Position numbers and translations under genes: made by a program. A model generated the notes under the pieces. The model had not been told where the DNA came from. It saw only the letters and a program-made list of their open reading frames with translations, and did no database searches. From positions 1 through 64,000 of the forward strand of contig BSYQ01000014.1 of assembly GCA_030272585.1 (NCBI GenBank): a DNA stretch of 64,000 nucleotides, given 5' to 3'. The stretch is from Bryopsis sp. KO-2023. Taxonomy: Eukaryota; Chlorophyta; Ulvophyceae; Bryopsidales; Bryopsidaceae. The stretch's first letter is position 1, and each line of letters starts with the position of its first letter. Positions 49,600 to 59,561 of this stretch are shown one piece after another.

Positions 49600-50432
49600 T
49601 TTCGCGAGGGGCAGTCTCGAGCGTAATGCCCTCGACGCCCACACTTGTAACACTTCACCTCTCCGTCTGCTTTTTCTTTCTTCCAGACTGGCTTATTTCT
49701 TTCTCTCTCTTTATCACCTCGCTGTTTCTGCTGTCTCTGTTGTCGCCTTCTTCCGACGTAGTCCAATTCCATGTGATCTGATCTGCGATTTCCGCCGCCG
49801 CCGCTGCTGCCGCCGCCGCCGCCGCGATCTCGATTCAAGATCGAACTCCCAGATTGATGCGTGTATTCCCGCACAGACATTCCGCCTTGGCGTAAATTCG
49901 CCCATTCTGTCCGTGTGCGGCGCAAAAAATGTGGTTCTCCGAACTGGTTTTTCAGCTCCTCACAGAAGTCCTCATACGTCGGCAAAGGTCGGCCTCCATC
50001 AGTCTCCGACTCCTCCACTCTTGTCCTCCACCATGTCGCGGCTGGCCCTCTCAGTAGAGATCCTGCCAGGCGGAGTTTCGAGACTCCATCTTCGACGTGG
50101 GTGGCGTCAAAATGCACTCGGAGGCTGAACAACCAGTCCTGGATAGGAGGGTCATTCTGCCTGCCTCCCCACAGATCAGGTCGGGCTGGCTTGCTTCTCA
50201 GGTCATTACCTCGACCACCACTTCCAGCCGCCGTTCCAGCCTGTGCTGCAGTTGCCGCCCCGATTGCTGTTCCCACTTTGTCGGTTAGTTGCTCCAAAAT
50301 GGAGCTTCCCACAGCCTCATTGACCGCCGTGCTCAGCATTCCCGGTACTTCTTCGACCACGCCTTGCACTCGGTTCAACCTTCCCATTACCTCCTCATAC
50401 GCCGCCCTCAACTCAGCCACCTGTTGCTCCAT
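49596..50432 (-). CDS. gag: Unit 3 gag, shorter version
   Basis: 278 residues, same frame and zinc knuckle as the other gags but shorter; probably not equivalent to the gag of units 1 and 2. Its surroundings carry most of the substitutions seen between units. Confidence 0.8.
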   Translation of the reverse strand: MEQQVAELRAAYEEVMGRLNRVQGVVEEVPGMLSTAVNEAVGSSILEQLTDKVGTAIGAATAAQAGTAAGSGGRGNDLRSKPARPDLWGGRQNDPPIQDWLFSLRVHFDATHVEDGVSKLRLAGSLLRGPAATWWRTRVEESETDGGRPLPTYEDFCEELKNQFGEPHFLRRTRTEWANLRQGGMSVREYTHQSGSSILNRDRGGGGGSSGGGGNRRSDHMELDYVGRRRQQRQQKQRGDKERERNKPVWKKEKADGEVKCYKCGRRGHYARDCPSRK

Positions 50433-50439
50433 CTCAGCC

Positions 50440-51337
50440 TCAAAAATCCTCGGTTAGGGTATTCCGCGGATAGGTAAATTCGGATACCCTAACTTTCTTC
50501 GACTGCCTTTTCCGATCAAGGAGCTCCACTGACTCTCCTTCCTGATTTACGAGGGTGTCTGGAACCCTCTTCCTCTCTGGATCTCCGGTGCACGTCCTGA
50601 CAATCTGCCGCTCCTCTTGGGTCAGCTGCAGAAACTTGTCGCCAAACAAACCCAGAGGTCTGATAGTTGGGATTTCCAGACCCTCTGAGTTTACGACCGG
50701 CTCTTGCTCGTGCCCCCGTACGTTATGTACTCCTGGCTGCGCGAGCGTCCACTTTACTTGGTAGGTGTCGTTTAGTTCGTGGATCCTCTCCTCTTTCATT
50801 GGTGAAAAAGCGATGTCAGGGCCAAGGAGTTCCGTTCCTCCTCGTCGTAGCGGTAAAACCTTGATGTAGTGGGAAAGTCGAGAGGTGACTCGGTAGTTGG
50901 GGTTGGCTGATTCTCCTTGTCAGCCTGTTCTTCCAGCTCTTTCAGGAAGCAGAGTAGGTCGAGTTCTTCGTAGTTCAACTGGACCTCGTTCCTCCTAGCT
51001 TCCCTCCGCACAATCGGTAATCCCAGCTCCTCGTCGGGATACTGCCACTCTACTCTGTAATAAAGATCGAGAAGGTGAGCCAGCCAAGGGTCCATAGACA
51101 ACGAACTCACTGATGTTGGGGTTCCTCCTGAGTTGGGGTTTCAGGGGTAAGCGAAAGATCAACTGTCGCCTCTGTCTCAGTTCTCGATTCGCTTGATCCT
51201 GTGCTTTCAGTATCACTATTGTCTTCGCCTATGTGCAGAACTTCCAACGGGTTCTCTTCCAGCCAGAGGTCTACAAGCAGTAACCTAGGATCTCCTTCTT
51301 CGCCAAACCAGTATTCTTCTTCTCTGATTATAGGCAT
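50440..51337 (-). other. Unit 3 small frames a, b and c
   Basis: Frames at 51107-51337, 50796-51095 and 50440-50799. They differ from units 1 and 2 by a few substitutions, all frames still open. Confidence 0.45.
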
Positions 51338-51355
51338 AACTCGCTCCGAAACCAG

Positions 51356-51925
51356 TGAAACGGATTCGTTTCCTGAGGCTGAATACTTCCAGCCGCCACT
51401 TAAACCGTTCTTCACACACGTTGGGAGACGACCAGAAGTTCTGTAAGAAAGGTCTGAGACACGAGAGTATACAACTGAATCTTATTTCAACAAGCTTGTT
51501 CTTTACAACGATCCCCAGCCTTTTATACTCTCAGCCCAGAGCTTCTAGAAACTCCCAGCCCATCTCCTAACCTTACAAATACTAGCTATCATCTAGCTCT
51601 CCCCAAAACGTCTCTATCATTTCTCAGCTCAGCCCTTCTAGCCAGAGCTCCGACTAACCCTTTATAACCCTTGATAACCTCTAGACTAAGGACCCAGACT
51701 GAAGCTCCTTCCAGTCTGACTCCCGACTCTCTACCCAAACTCTCAGCCATCTGAGACCTGACACTGAATATACTGAACCTGGTTCGAACTCTTTTCACTA
51801 CGTTTCAGCCTCTCATTGAGCATCACGTAACTACCCCATTCCAGTCAGTCCGCGACTACCTGGAACTCTCAGACTGTAACCTCTGTTTTCCGCCTAGATC
51901 TTCGCCTACTAAGTCAGCCGTTTCA
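51356..51925 (-). repeat. LTR 4 of the array (5'-most)
   Basis: 570 bp with at least one substitution relative to the other three. Primer site complement at 51343-51354. Its outer flank is old gag sequence. Confidence 0.92.
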
Positions 51926-52350
51926 ACCACCCGTCGCACCAGTACCACTCATCGCACCACAACCCGCACCACGACCCGTCATACCAGTTCCCGGACCATC
52001 GAGACCACCCATCGTACCAGCACCAGGACCACCACGACCACGCGCTCCACCTGTACCAAGGCCGGCCCCAAGACCGATGAACCTCGGAGGAACGCCGTTC
52101 CAGTGCCAGTGCCAGTTCCCCAACCGTCTCTGCAGCCGGTCCCGTTGAACTCCGCGGCCCAAGATCCATTCGCAGCAATGGGTTCGTATGCGTCCGTGGG
52201 CCAACAGGACCCATCTGCCAGGCGACGAGGGAGCCGCGGTCAAGGAGCCGGCGCTCCAGGAGGAGGCGGGGGCGACGATGATCCAAACGATGACTACGGA
52301 GGCTTTGGACCACCACACGGTCCAGGAGGTGGCAGTGGGCCACCAGGCGG

Positions 52351-53396
52351 CATACTATGGATCCGATCACCGATCTGATCGGTCGCCGATCAGGTCTGGC
52401 AGGGCCGATCATCGATCACGATCGGCCGATCACCGATCCGATCGGTCGCCCAACCTGATCGGCAGTTTTTGATCGGCCTGATCGTGATCGGCCGATCAGG
52501 TGCCGACAGGGTGCGACGCTTGATCGAGATCGGAGCTGCCGATCAGATCGGTATCATGATCAATTGATTCCGATCATGATCGGTCCCATGATCAATTGAT
52601 CGGTCAATTGATCGGTCCATCACAAATGCCCACAAGTCACCACCCGAAGGTGTTTCTGGAGGTGTAAGGATTCGAACCTAAGACCTCACTGACTGGAATC
52701 AAGCAAATCAACGCTTGGACCACCCTGAACCACGATCACTAGGTCCTCCGTGTTATTATATACCTCAGTTTGTCGGACTGTCTGATCAGGTATATAATGA
52801 CACGGAGCACACTCTAATTGTAGCTCAGAGTGGTCTAAGCGTCGATTTGCTTGATTCCAGTCAGTGAGGTTCTAGGTTCGAATCCTTACACCTCCAGAAA
52901 CACCTTCGGGTGGTGACTTGTGGGCATTTTCGTAAGACCGATCATTTGACCGATCAATTGATTATGGGACCGATCATGATCAAAATCTTAAATTAAATTC
53001 CGATCAATTGATCCATGGCCGATCATGGTCGGAGCTGATCGGATCAACGGCCGATCAATCGGCGTTTCACCGATCTTGATCGACCGATCACGTGCCGACA
53101 GGTCGCGACGCTTGATCGTGATCGTGGTCGTGATCGGAGCTGCCGATCAGATCGATAATCGGAAGCCCGATCCCGATCACGATCAGGCTTTGATCGGCCG
53201 ATCACGATCATCGATCAGGTTTTAATCGGCCGATCACGATCACGATCATCGATCATGATCGGTAAAAAAAAACAAAAAAAAAACGATCATTTTTAGAATC
53301 ATGTGGAACGAGATCGTGTCAGGTCAGATCAGTGAAACGACCTGTCCTGACATCGAAAATGGACGGCCGATCATTTCCGATCACGTCCATAGTATG
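52351..53396. mobile_element. Inverted-repeat element with 8-bp target duplication, GATCGG arrays and tRNA-armed core
   Basis: 1,046 bp; termini CATACTATGGA and its complement, flanked by CCAGGCGG (52343-52350 and 53397-53404). The outer zones are saturated with GATCGG/CCGATC on both strands. The centre is the tRNA-armed palindrome 52624-52929. No coding capacity. The 8-bp duplication suggests mobilisation by a hAT-like (or Zisupton/KDZ-like) transposase. Confidence 0.85.
52624..52929. repeat. tRNA-armed palindrome, second family
   Basis: Arms of about 150 bp. Each reads outward with an A-box-like TAGCTCAGAGTGG (right arm, about 52820), a class II tRNA-like middle, B box GGTTCGAATCC, and the tail ACACCTTCGGGTGGTG. 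The centre (52754-52798) is ATATACCT, a loop, and AGGTATAT. The 5' acceptor side does not pair with the 3' side, so these are not functional tRNA genes. Confidence 0.85.
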
Positions 53397-53516
53397 CCAG
53401 GCGGACCAAGCGGTGGCGGCGATGCACCAAGGGGACCAGGCGGCGGTGGGGTACCACCTCACTTTCCTGTTCCACATGGAGGACCGGATGATCCAGACGA
53501 CGATGGTGATGACGAT

Positions 53517-53920
53517 CAGTCATGGGCTGAACAGGACAGGGTTCTGTACGGGTTCTGTGCACCCTGTGCTGTCCTGTCCTGTTTTGCGAAATTCCACAGG
53601 CTAGAACAGGACAGACTGTCTGTTCTGTGCACAGGTCGGACCTGTGCTGCACAGGTGCACAGACTGCACAGCACAGCACAGAACTGCACAGACTCTGCAC
53701 AGACTCTGCACAGACTCTGCACAGACTCTGCACAGACTTTGCACAGGAACTGCACAGAATCTGCACAGACTGTGCACAGACCTGCACAGACTTTGCACAG
53801 ACCCTGTCTGTGCTGTGCTGTACAGGTCTGTGCGCCTGTGCAGCACAGGTCTGACCCTGTGCACAGAACAGACAGTCTGTCCTGTCCTGTCCTGTGCACA
53901 GGGGTCTCAGCCCATGTCTG
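53517..53920. mobile_element. hAT-like MITE with CTGCACAG arrays
   Basis: 404 bp; termini CAGTCATGGGCTGA and CAGACATGGGCTGA (inverted, 13 of 14 match), flanked by ATGACGAT (53509-53516 and 53921-53928). The inside is made of CAGGACAG, CTGTGCAC and a run of about 12-bp CTGCACAGACT repeats (about 53685-53800). No transposase; no tRNA-like core seen. Confidence 0.87.
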
Positions 53921-54278
53921 ATGACGATGGCGATGGCGGACCAAATCGACGCCGTGACCGGGGTGTTGGTCAGGTGTTACGTCAACTGAAGCTTCAGATG
54001 CCGAAGCCGTTCTCAGGCGACCAGGACGTCGGACCGACCGAGTGGCTACTCCTGATGGCGCGTTGGCTTCGCGCACACGACATCGAGGAACACCACTGGC
54101 TACGCGTACTCAGTGCGCACACCAGCGGAGCCGCGAGTCGATGGATGAATCTCCAGGAGTTATGGCTAGCTGAGGGACGACGTACGCCGTTCCAGAACTG
54201 GAACGCGTGGGCCGCTGAGCTCAGGCGTCAATTCGAACCCACTACGGTCCAGGAACGCGCTCGCACGGAGTTACGTAC

Positions 54279-54461
54279 TGTAGTCGGACTGGGGAACTTA
54301 GGTGTATGACCGACTAGGCGAACCCGGATGTGGGTTATATATTTACTGGAACCGTGTTTTTGAGAGACCGATTTTTGACTTGACACAACAACGTTGTAAA
54401 AACTTGACCTCCACTCACTGACTCACACCACCAAACCTCGCACCCAGAACGACCCGTCACA
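54279..54461 (+). repeat. 5' LTR of the young Ty3/gypsy element
   Basis: 183 bp, identical by eye to 60235-60417. Confidence 0.93.
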
Positions 54462-54555
54462 ATGGTTTCGGAGCAGGCACCTCACACGAGGTAGCGATCA
54501 CTGGGAAGGAAACGGGTCGAGGGGCACGTCAAAGTCTTTCCTCGGAACAGGAACT

Positions 54556-56328
54556 ATGACGACAAGACAATACAAACAAAAAGCGCAGTCAGGTGACGCG
54601 CGATCTGGATCAGCAAAGGAAAGTTCAACCGATCACAGTAACAGGAAACGCGGAAGTGTCCGTGAACGGTTATCGACTGTGGAAAGTGCTATTGTTGAAC
54701 TGCTGGGGAGCCAGAAAAGTCTCGTCGGAGGAATTAACGAGGTTCTAAAAGAGTTCCGAGGTTTGGCGTCAAACAGATTGTGTAACCAGAAAACAGGATC
54801 ACCGCCGACAGTTGGGAAAGTATCCCGACGGCAGGGAAGACAGATCGCAAAGAAGGTACACAGTTCGACGTCGAATAAGGAAGACGACGCGTTGGTTGGT
54901 GACGGAAATAGTGAAGGAAGTTTGGCGTCGGAGGATGAGGACGTCATGCCAGAAATCAAGGACGTCGGCATGCGGGATGCATGCATGTCGGAAAAGAAAG
55001 AGTCGGCGACGCCGACCACGCTCGATGACCACCCTGGGGGGCAGAATGAGGCGGAGACGAGTTCATACGCCATGAGGCCTCAGGATTCAGTTGGCGAACG
55101 TCAGGCTGAAGGTTGTCACACAGACGTCGGAAATGCAGTCCCTGGAAAATCAGATGTTGATTTCCAAATGGATTCCGACGAAGAGGGGAGTGTGGTTGGG
55201 TCGACCGGGGAAAAGGAGTCGAACGCAGAGGAATTAACAGCATCAGGAGTGGGAAGTCGATCCACCCTGTTGAGGTTGCGCGGCTCGCTGTCTCACGAGG
55301 CAGTTACAGTGTTGGTCGACAGCGGGGCTTCGACCGATTTCGTTTCAGAAAGCTTGGTGAAACGGTTGGGATTGAGGTACCGACCGGATAAGAATGCAAA
55401 GCCAGTTTCGCTGGCCGATGATTCAAAGGCCCATGTGATTGGGACCTGCATGACAACTGTTCGATTTGGAAAGTATAGAACAAAAAGAAAATTTCTGGTG
55501 CTGAAAGAGCTGATGCATGATATGATTTTCGGAAAGTCGTGGCTAACGGATGAAAATCCAAAAATCGATTGGATTACGCACAAGGTGACGATCAACAGAG
55601 TGGGCAAACCAGATTTGGTGTTGCAGGGTCATTATGGTGACCACCCAGAAACCAAGAACTGTGGAAGGAGATTAAATCTCCTATCAGCCAAGCAACTAAC
55701 AAAGATGATCAAAGCAAATGAGGAGCAACTGTTTGCTCTGTGGATCAAGCCATCAACTGAACCAAACTCAGATCTACCTGAATGGGAACTGACAACTGAG
55801 GGAAAGGACTGTGAGAGTGGAGGGGAGATTGCAATAATGGAATTGCTGAATGGAGACTTCCAAGGGAAACAACAACAAGAACTGACTGGTACACCACAAC
55901 ATGGGATGGAACTGAATGCCACCCAGAGAAATAAGGAGGTCATGTCACAACCAGATTCGCAACCGGAGTCAAGAAAAGACAAAACAAAGGACAAAACTGG
56001 AAAAGCGAACTCTGGGACAGACAATGACGAAAGTGATGTTACAGTCGACCCAAAACTGCATGGAATGATCGATGACATCCCAGAGGAACTAAGTGGACTG
56101 AAGGCGGTGTTACGTCAACATGCAAAGAGATTTCCCGAGGATCTACCAAAGAAGCTACCTCCTCGCCGCATGCACGATTTCGAAATCACCGAGCAGCCGG
56201 ATTCCAAACCGGTCTCACGTCCGATCTACAAGCTCAGCCCAATTGAACTCAAGGAAGTGCGCGCACAGCTCGATTACCTGCTGTCGCACAACATGGCCCG
56301 TCGCACAGTCCGTATGGAGCACCTGTAA
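54556..56328 (+). CDS. First long frame: coiled-coil N-terminus and aspartic protease
   Basis: Frame of 590 residues. Residues 1-240 are charged and Ser-rich with a helical part near 35-75 (STVESAIVELLGSQKS); no capsid domain or CCHC knuckle is seen. The retropepsin domain is at about 240-340 (VLVDSGASTDFVSESL, FGKSWLTDENPKIDW). A spacer of about 170 residues rich in Lys, Glu and Asp leads to the segment that precedes reverse transcriptase in this family (DFEITEQPDSKPVSRPIYKL). Confidence 0.8.
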   Translation: MTTRQYKQKAQSGDARSGSAKESSTDHSNRKRGSVRERLSTVESAIVELLGSQKSLVGGINEVLKEFRGLASNRLCNQKTGSPPTVGKVSRRQGRQIAKKVHSSTSNKEDDALVGDGNSEGSLASEDEDVMPEIKDVGMRDACMSEKKESATPTTLDDHPGGQNEAETSSYAMRPQDSVGERQAEGCHTDVGNAVPGKSDVDFQMDSDEEGSVVGSTGEKESNAEELTASGVGSRSTLLRLRGSLSHEAVTVLVDSGASTDFVSESLVKRLGLRYRPDKNAKPVSLADDSKAHVIGTCMTTVRFGKYRTKRKFLVLKELMHDMIFGKSWLTDENPKIDWITHKVTINRVGKPDLVLQGHYGDHPETKNCGRRLNLLSAKQLTKMIKANEEQLFALWIKPSTEPNSDLPEWELTTEGKDCESGGEIAIMELLNGDFQGKQQQELTGTPQHGMELNATQRNKEVMSQPDSQPESRKDKTKDKTGKANSGTDNDESDVTVDPKLHGMIDDIPEELSGLKAVLRQHAKRFPEDLPKKLPPRRMHDFEITEQPDSKPVSRPIYKLSPIELKEVRAQLDYLLSHNMARRTVRMEHL

Positions 56329-56354
56329 TCTTCGCGGCGAAATCAGATGGATCG

Positions 56355-59300
56355 TTGCGCATGTGCATCGATTATCGAATGCTCAACAAACAGACGGTGC
56401 GTTCAAGATATTCGTTGCCCAGGATGGACGAAATGGCTGACCAGGTGGAAGGAGCGCGTTACTTCACGAAAATCGACTTGCGGAGTGGCTACTGGCAGGT
56501 GCGCATCAAGGATGCACATGTTCGGAAATCGGCATTCCGAACTCGGTACGGCCATTTTGAGTGGCTTGTAATGCCCTTTGGATTCACGGATGCACCGGCG
56601 TACTTTATGCGCCTTATGAATGATACGTTGCGACCGTTTTTGGATCGATTCGTTTTGGTTTTCCTGGATGATGTTTTAATTTTTAGTCGAGATGCAGAAT
56701 CGCATGCTGAGCATGTTCGGCTAGTGCTCGAAAAGCTGCAGGAGCAAAAACTGTATGCGAAGGCGAGCAAATGCGAGTTCGGAAGGTCTGGCGTGGAGTT
56801 CTTAGGAACGTGGATGGAAAAGGATGGAACATTTCCGATGGCGAATAAGATTGATGCCATTCGATCGTGGCCGCAGCCAAAGAATGTACACGACATTCGC
56901 AGCTTCCTGGGATTATGCTCGTTTTACAGGCGATTCGTGAGGAATTTTTCGGTGGTGGCTGCCCCATTATCGAACCTCAAAAAATCTGGAAAACCCTGGC
57001 ACTGGGGTCGACTGGAGAAGGATGCGTTCGAGAGATTAAAGATCGCGATGACATCTGCGCCAGTTCTGAAGCATTTCGATGATAAGCTGCCGGTGGTGGT
57101 GGCGACTGATGCTTCGCAGGAAGGAATTGGAGGGGTGTTGATGCAGCGAGGTGAATCGGGATTGCATCCCATCGCTTTCGAATCGCATAAATTTACGGAA
57201 GCTGAATCGAACTATCCAGTTCATGAGCAGGAATTACTCGCCATCGTGCATTGTTTGAAGAAATGGAGAACGTATTTGGAGGGTCGTCATTTTACATTGC
57301 GGACCGACAATGCGAGCTTGGTATGGTTGGATTCCCAGAAAGGATTAACTCGACGTCAGGTGCGATGGACTCAGTTCCTGGCGCCATTTGATTTCGATAC
57401 GATCCACATCAAAGGCAAAGATAATGTGGTGGCTGACGCCCTCAGTCGATGTCCCCAACCAAATCGGAGTCATGGATTGGGTCCAGGAGGGGATCAAGGG
57501 TCGTCAGCCCACAAGACCAAAAAGGGATCAACCGGCCATGCATCAATGACGAAATCGGAAACTGGGAATCACGACGACGCATGGAATGCAAAGGCGGAAT
57601 CAATGCAACATGCGAATTTGGAATGTGGAATCACAGGATTGAATGAAACGACAAATAAAACACTGCCAAACAAGGATTCCAATGTTATGAAGGACAGGGA
57701 ATCACAGGAACTCTCCAAGGTTTCCAAGAAACTGCAGACTGGAGGGGAGCAAGGGGATGCTACTCCAGATGTTAAGTCACATCAAAAGAAAAAGGATGTG
57801 AGATTTCAGACTACTGGGGAAAGTGGTCTTATGGAACCTGAAATCAAAAATGAAATGCCCAAAGAAAAGGATCCAAACAGGTGGTCTTCAGGAGATGACT
57901 CTGATGGAGCTCCTGAGAGTTACAGACCACTGGGCACAAGGCTGGTAAATGACGTTGACAGCCTGGGAGGAGAGAGGAGACAGAGTATGGAAAAAGGAGG
58001 AGCTAAAACTGAAACTGCAAATGCTCTAACAAGAAGCCAAGTTCAACAGAAAACAATTACACCAGAAAAACTGGAAAAGGCACAAGAGGAAGATGCATAC
58101 TGTGGCAACATAAGGAAACTACTGAAGCAATCAGATCCAAATGTCTGCAAGGATTTTAAAATGGATGGAAAGCTAATCAAGAGAAAATCAGGCCAGATTG
58201 TGATCCCCACATCAATCAGACAAGATGTTTTGAAGGAGGCACATGACTCTGATGTGGCTGGACACAAGGGCAGAGATCGAACACTGGATCTCATCAAACG
58301 CTATTATTTCTGGAGGAGAATGGACAAGGATGTGAATGAATACTGTAGAACATGTCCGAAGTGTCAGAAGGCGAAAGCACAAGCAAAAGTTCCGGCTGGG
58401 AAATTACAGCCATTACCGATTCCAGAACGTCGCTGGGAATCGGTCAGCCTTGATCTAATTGTACATCTACCAGAAACCGAAAGAGGAAACACGGCCATTG
58501 TGGTTTTCGTCGACAGATTGAGCAAAATGTCGCATTTCGTGCCGACAGTTACCACGGCATCAGCGAAGGATCTGGCGGAAATCTTCTTTCGGGAAGTTTG
58601 GAAGCATCACGGGATGCCATCGAATTTGGTGTCCGATCGTGATACCAGGTTCGTATCAGCGTTTTGGAGGCGTCTAATGGAGTTGAGTGGAACCGAGCTG
58701 AAGCTAAGCTCAGCGTTTCATCCGCAAACGGACGGACAAACGGAACGCATGAATCGCGTTCTGGAGGAAACCCTACGATGCTATGTTGATGCCAGGCGTC
58801 GCGATTGGGACGAGAGGCTTCCGGCGGCGGAATTCGCATACAATAACGGTAAACACAGCTCGACGGGTCATTCGCCGTTCTATCTCAACACCGGAGAACA
58901 TCCATTGATTCCGCTGGCGCTAATCGGTAAGCGCGAAATCGAAAGTGAGATCAGAGGCGTCGATGACATCTTGGGAAATATGAAGAAAGACTTGGATTCC
59001 GCGAAGATGTTGTTGAAGCAAGCACAGGAAAGGCAAAAGAGATATGCGGACAAGTCTCGGCGAGAAGAGGAGTTTAAAATCGGCGATAGGGTTTTGCTAT
59101 CGACTCAGAATCTGTCGTTCGCTGGAAGTGGAATCTCGCCGAAGTTGGGTCCAAAGTTCGTAGGACCATTCAAGGTTCTTGCTCGACTGGGAGCAGTTGC
59201 CTACAGATTGGAGTTGCCGGAAACGTGGAACATCCATGACGTCTTTCATGTCGTCAGGATGCGTCGATACAAGGAATCGGAGGATTTCGTGAGACCAGAT

Positions 59301-59561
59301 CCAGAGCCGCCAGCACCAGTGATGAACGAAGGACAACTCGAATACGAGGTGGAAAGAATCCTCGATCACAGGGAGACTCGTCGTGGAAAATCTGTGAAAC
59401 GACGATATTTGGTGCGCTGGAAGGGATTTGCATCGGAACATGATTCCTGGGAGCCATGGATTCATTTGACGAACGCAGCAGAAACAGTTTTGGCATACCA
59501 TCAACTCGTTGGTATCCAGCCTACGAAGGAGGAAGCTGACCTTCGGCGGCTAATGCAATGA
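56355..59561 (+). CDS. pol: Second long frame: RT, RNase H, integrase, chromodomain
   Basis: Frame of 1,068 residues. Reverse transcriptase at about 1-170 (RMCIDYRMLNKQT, LVMPFGFTDAP, catalytic VFLDDVLIFS). RNase H at about 245-370 (VVATDASQEGIGGVL, LRTDNASLVW). A long low-complexity linker covers about 375-600. The integrase has a zinc region (H-H, CPKCQ), LDLIVHLP, SDRDTRF and HPQTDGQTERMNR. The chromodomain is at about 995-1055 (YLVRWKGFASEHDSWEP). Chromodomains of this class direct integration to marked chromatin. No canonical ATG opens the frame. Confidence 0.9.
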   Translation: MRMCIDYRMLNKQTVRSRYSLPRMDEMADQVEGARYFTKIDLRSGYWQVRIKDAHVRKSAFRTRYGHFEWLVMPFGFTDAPAYFMRLMNDTLRPFLDRFVLVFLDDVLIFSRDAESHAEHVRLVLEKLQEQKLYAKASKCEFGRSGVEFLGTWMEKDGTFPMANKIDAIRSWPQPKNVHDIRSFLGLCSFYRRFVRNFSVVAAPLSNLKKSGKPWHWGRLEKDAFERLKIAMTSAPVLKHFDDKLPVVVATDASQEGIGGVLMQRGESGLHPIAFESHKFTEAESNYPVHEQELLAIVHCLKKWRTYLEGRHFTLRTDNASLVWLDSQKGLTRRQVRWTQFLAPFDFDTIHIKGKDNVVADALSRCPQPNRSHGLGPGGDQGSSAHKTKKGSTGHASMTKSETGNHDDAWNAKAESMQHANLECGITGLNETTNKTLPNKDSNVMKDRESQELSKVSKKLQTGGEQGDATPDVKSHQKKKDVRFQTTGESGLMEPEIKNEMPKEKDPNRWSSGDDSDGAPESYRPLGTRLVNDVDSLGGERRQSMEKGGAKTETANALTRSQVQQKTITPEKLEKAQEEDAYCGNIRKLLKQSDPNVCKDFKMDGKLIKRKSGQIVIPTSIRQDVLKEAHDSDVAGHKGRDRTLDLIKRYYFWRRMDKDVNEYCRTCPKCQKAKAQAKVPAGKLQPLPIPERRWESVSLDLIVHLPETERGNTAIVVFVDRLSKMSHFVPTVTTASAKDLAEIFFREVWKHHGMPSNLVSDRDTRFVSAFWRRLMELSGTELKLSSAFHPQTDGQTERMNRVLEETLRCYVDARRRDWDERLPAAEFAYNNGKHSSTGHSPFYLNTGEHPLIPLALIGKREIESEIRGVDDILGNMKKDLDSAKMLLKQAQERQKRYADKSRREEEFKIGDRVLLSTQNLSFAGSGISPKLGPKFVGPFKVLARLGAVAYRLELPETWNIHDVFHVVRMRRYKESEDFVRPDPEPPAPVMNEGQLEYEVERILDHRETRRGKSVKRRYLVRWKGFASEHDSWEPWIHLTNAAETVLAYHQLVGIQPTKEEADLRRLMQ

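Larger units (their letters stand above)
30380..51925 (-). mobile_element. Tandem array of a chromodomain Ty3/gypsy element: four LTRs, three internal regions
   Basis: Head-to-tail units with periods of 7,046, 7,046 and 6,884 bp share the LTRs between them. LTRs are 570 bp (TGAAACGG to CCGTTTCA). Primer sites lie beside LTRs 2-4 and the polypurine tract AAGGGGGGAGGAG (minus strand) beside LTRs 1-3, so transcription runs right to left. The outer flanks AGTAC (left) and ACCAC (right) are not a target duplication. Domain order protease, RT, RNase H, integrase, chromodomain identifies a chromovirus. The units look non-autonomous, with about one break shared by all three. LTRs are almost identical, so the array is very young. 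Confidence 0.93.

Noticed and set aside
52815-52900. Apparent tRNA gene (class II-like) on the + strand
   Set aside because: A and B boxes are present but the acceptor stem does not pair and the same sequence occurs inverted in the other arm of a palindrome; it is a tRNA-derived repeat.
53685-53800. CRISPR-like or coding tandem repeat (LHRLCTDSAQT-type translation)
   Set aside because: Repeats are contiguous with no spacers and sit inside an inverted-repeat element with an 8-bp duplication; the apparent protein is a by-product of the 12-bp period.
54633-55243. Minus-strand frames under the first long frame of the young Ty3 element
   Set aside because: Shadows of the protease-bearing frame; no support of their own.
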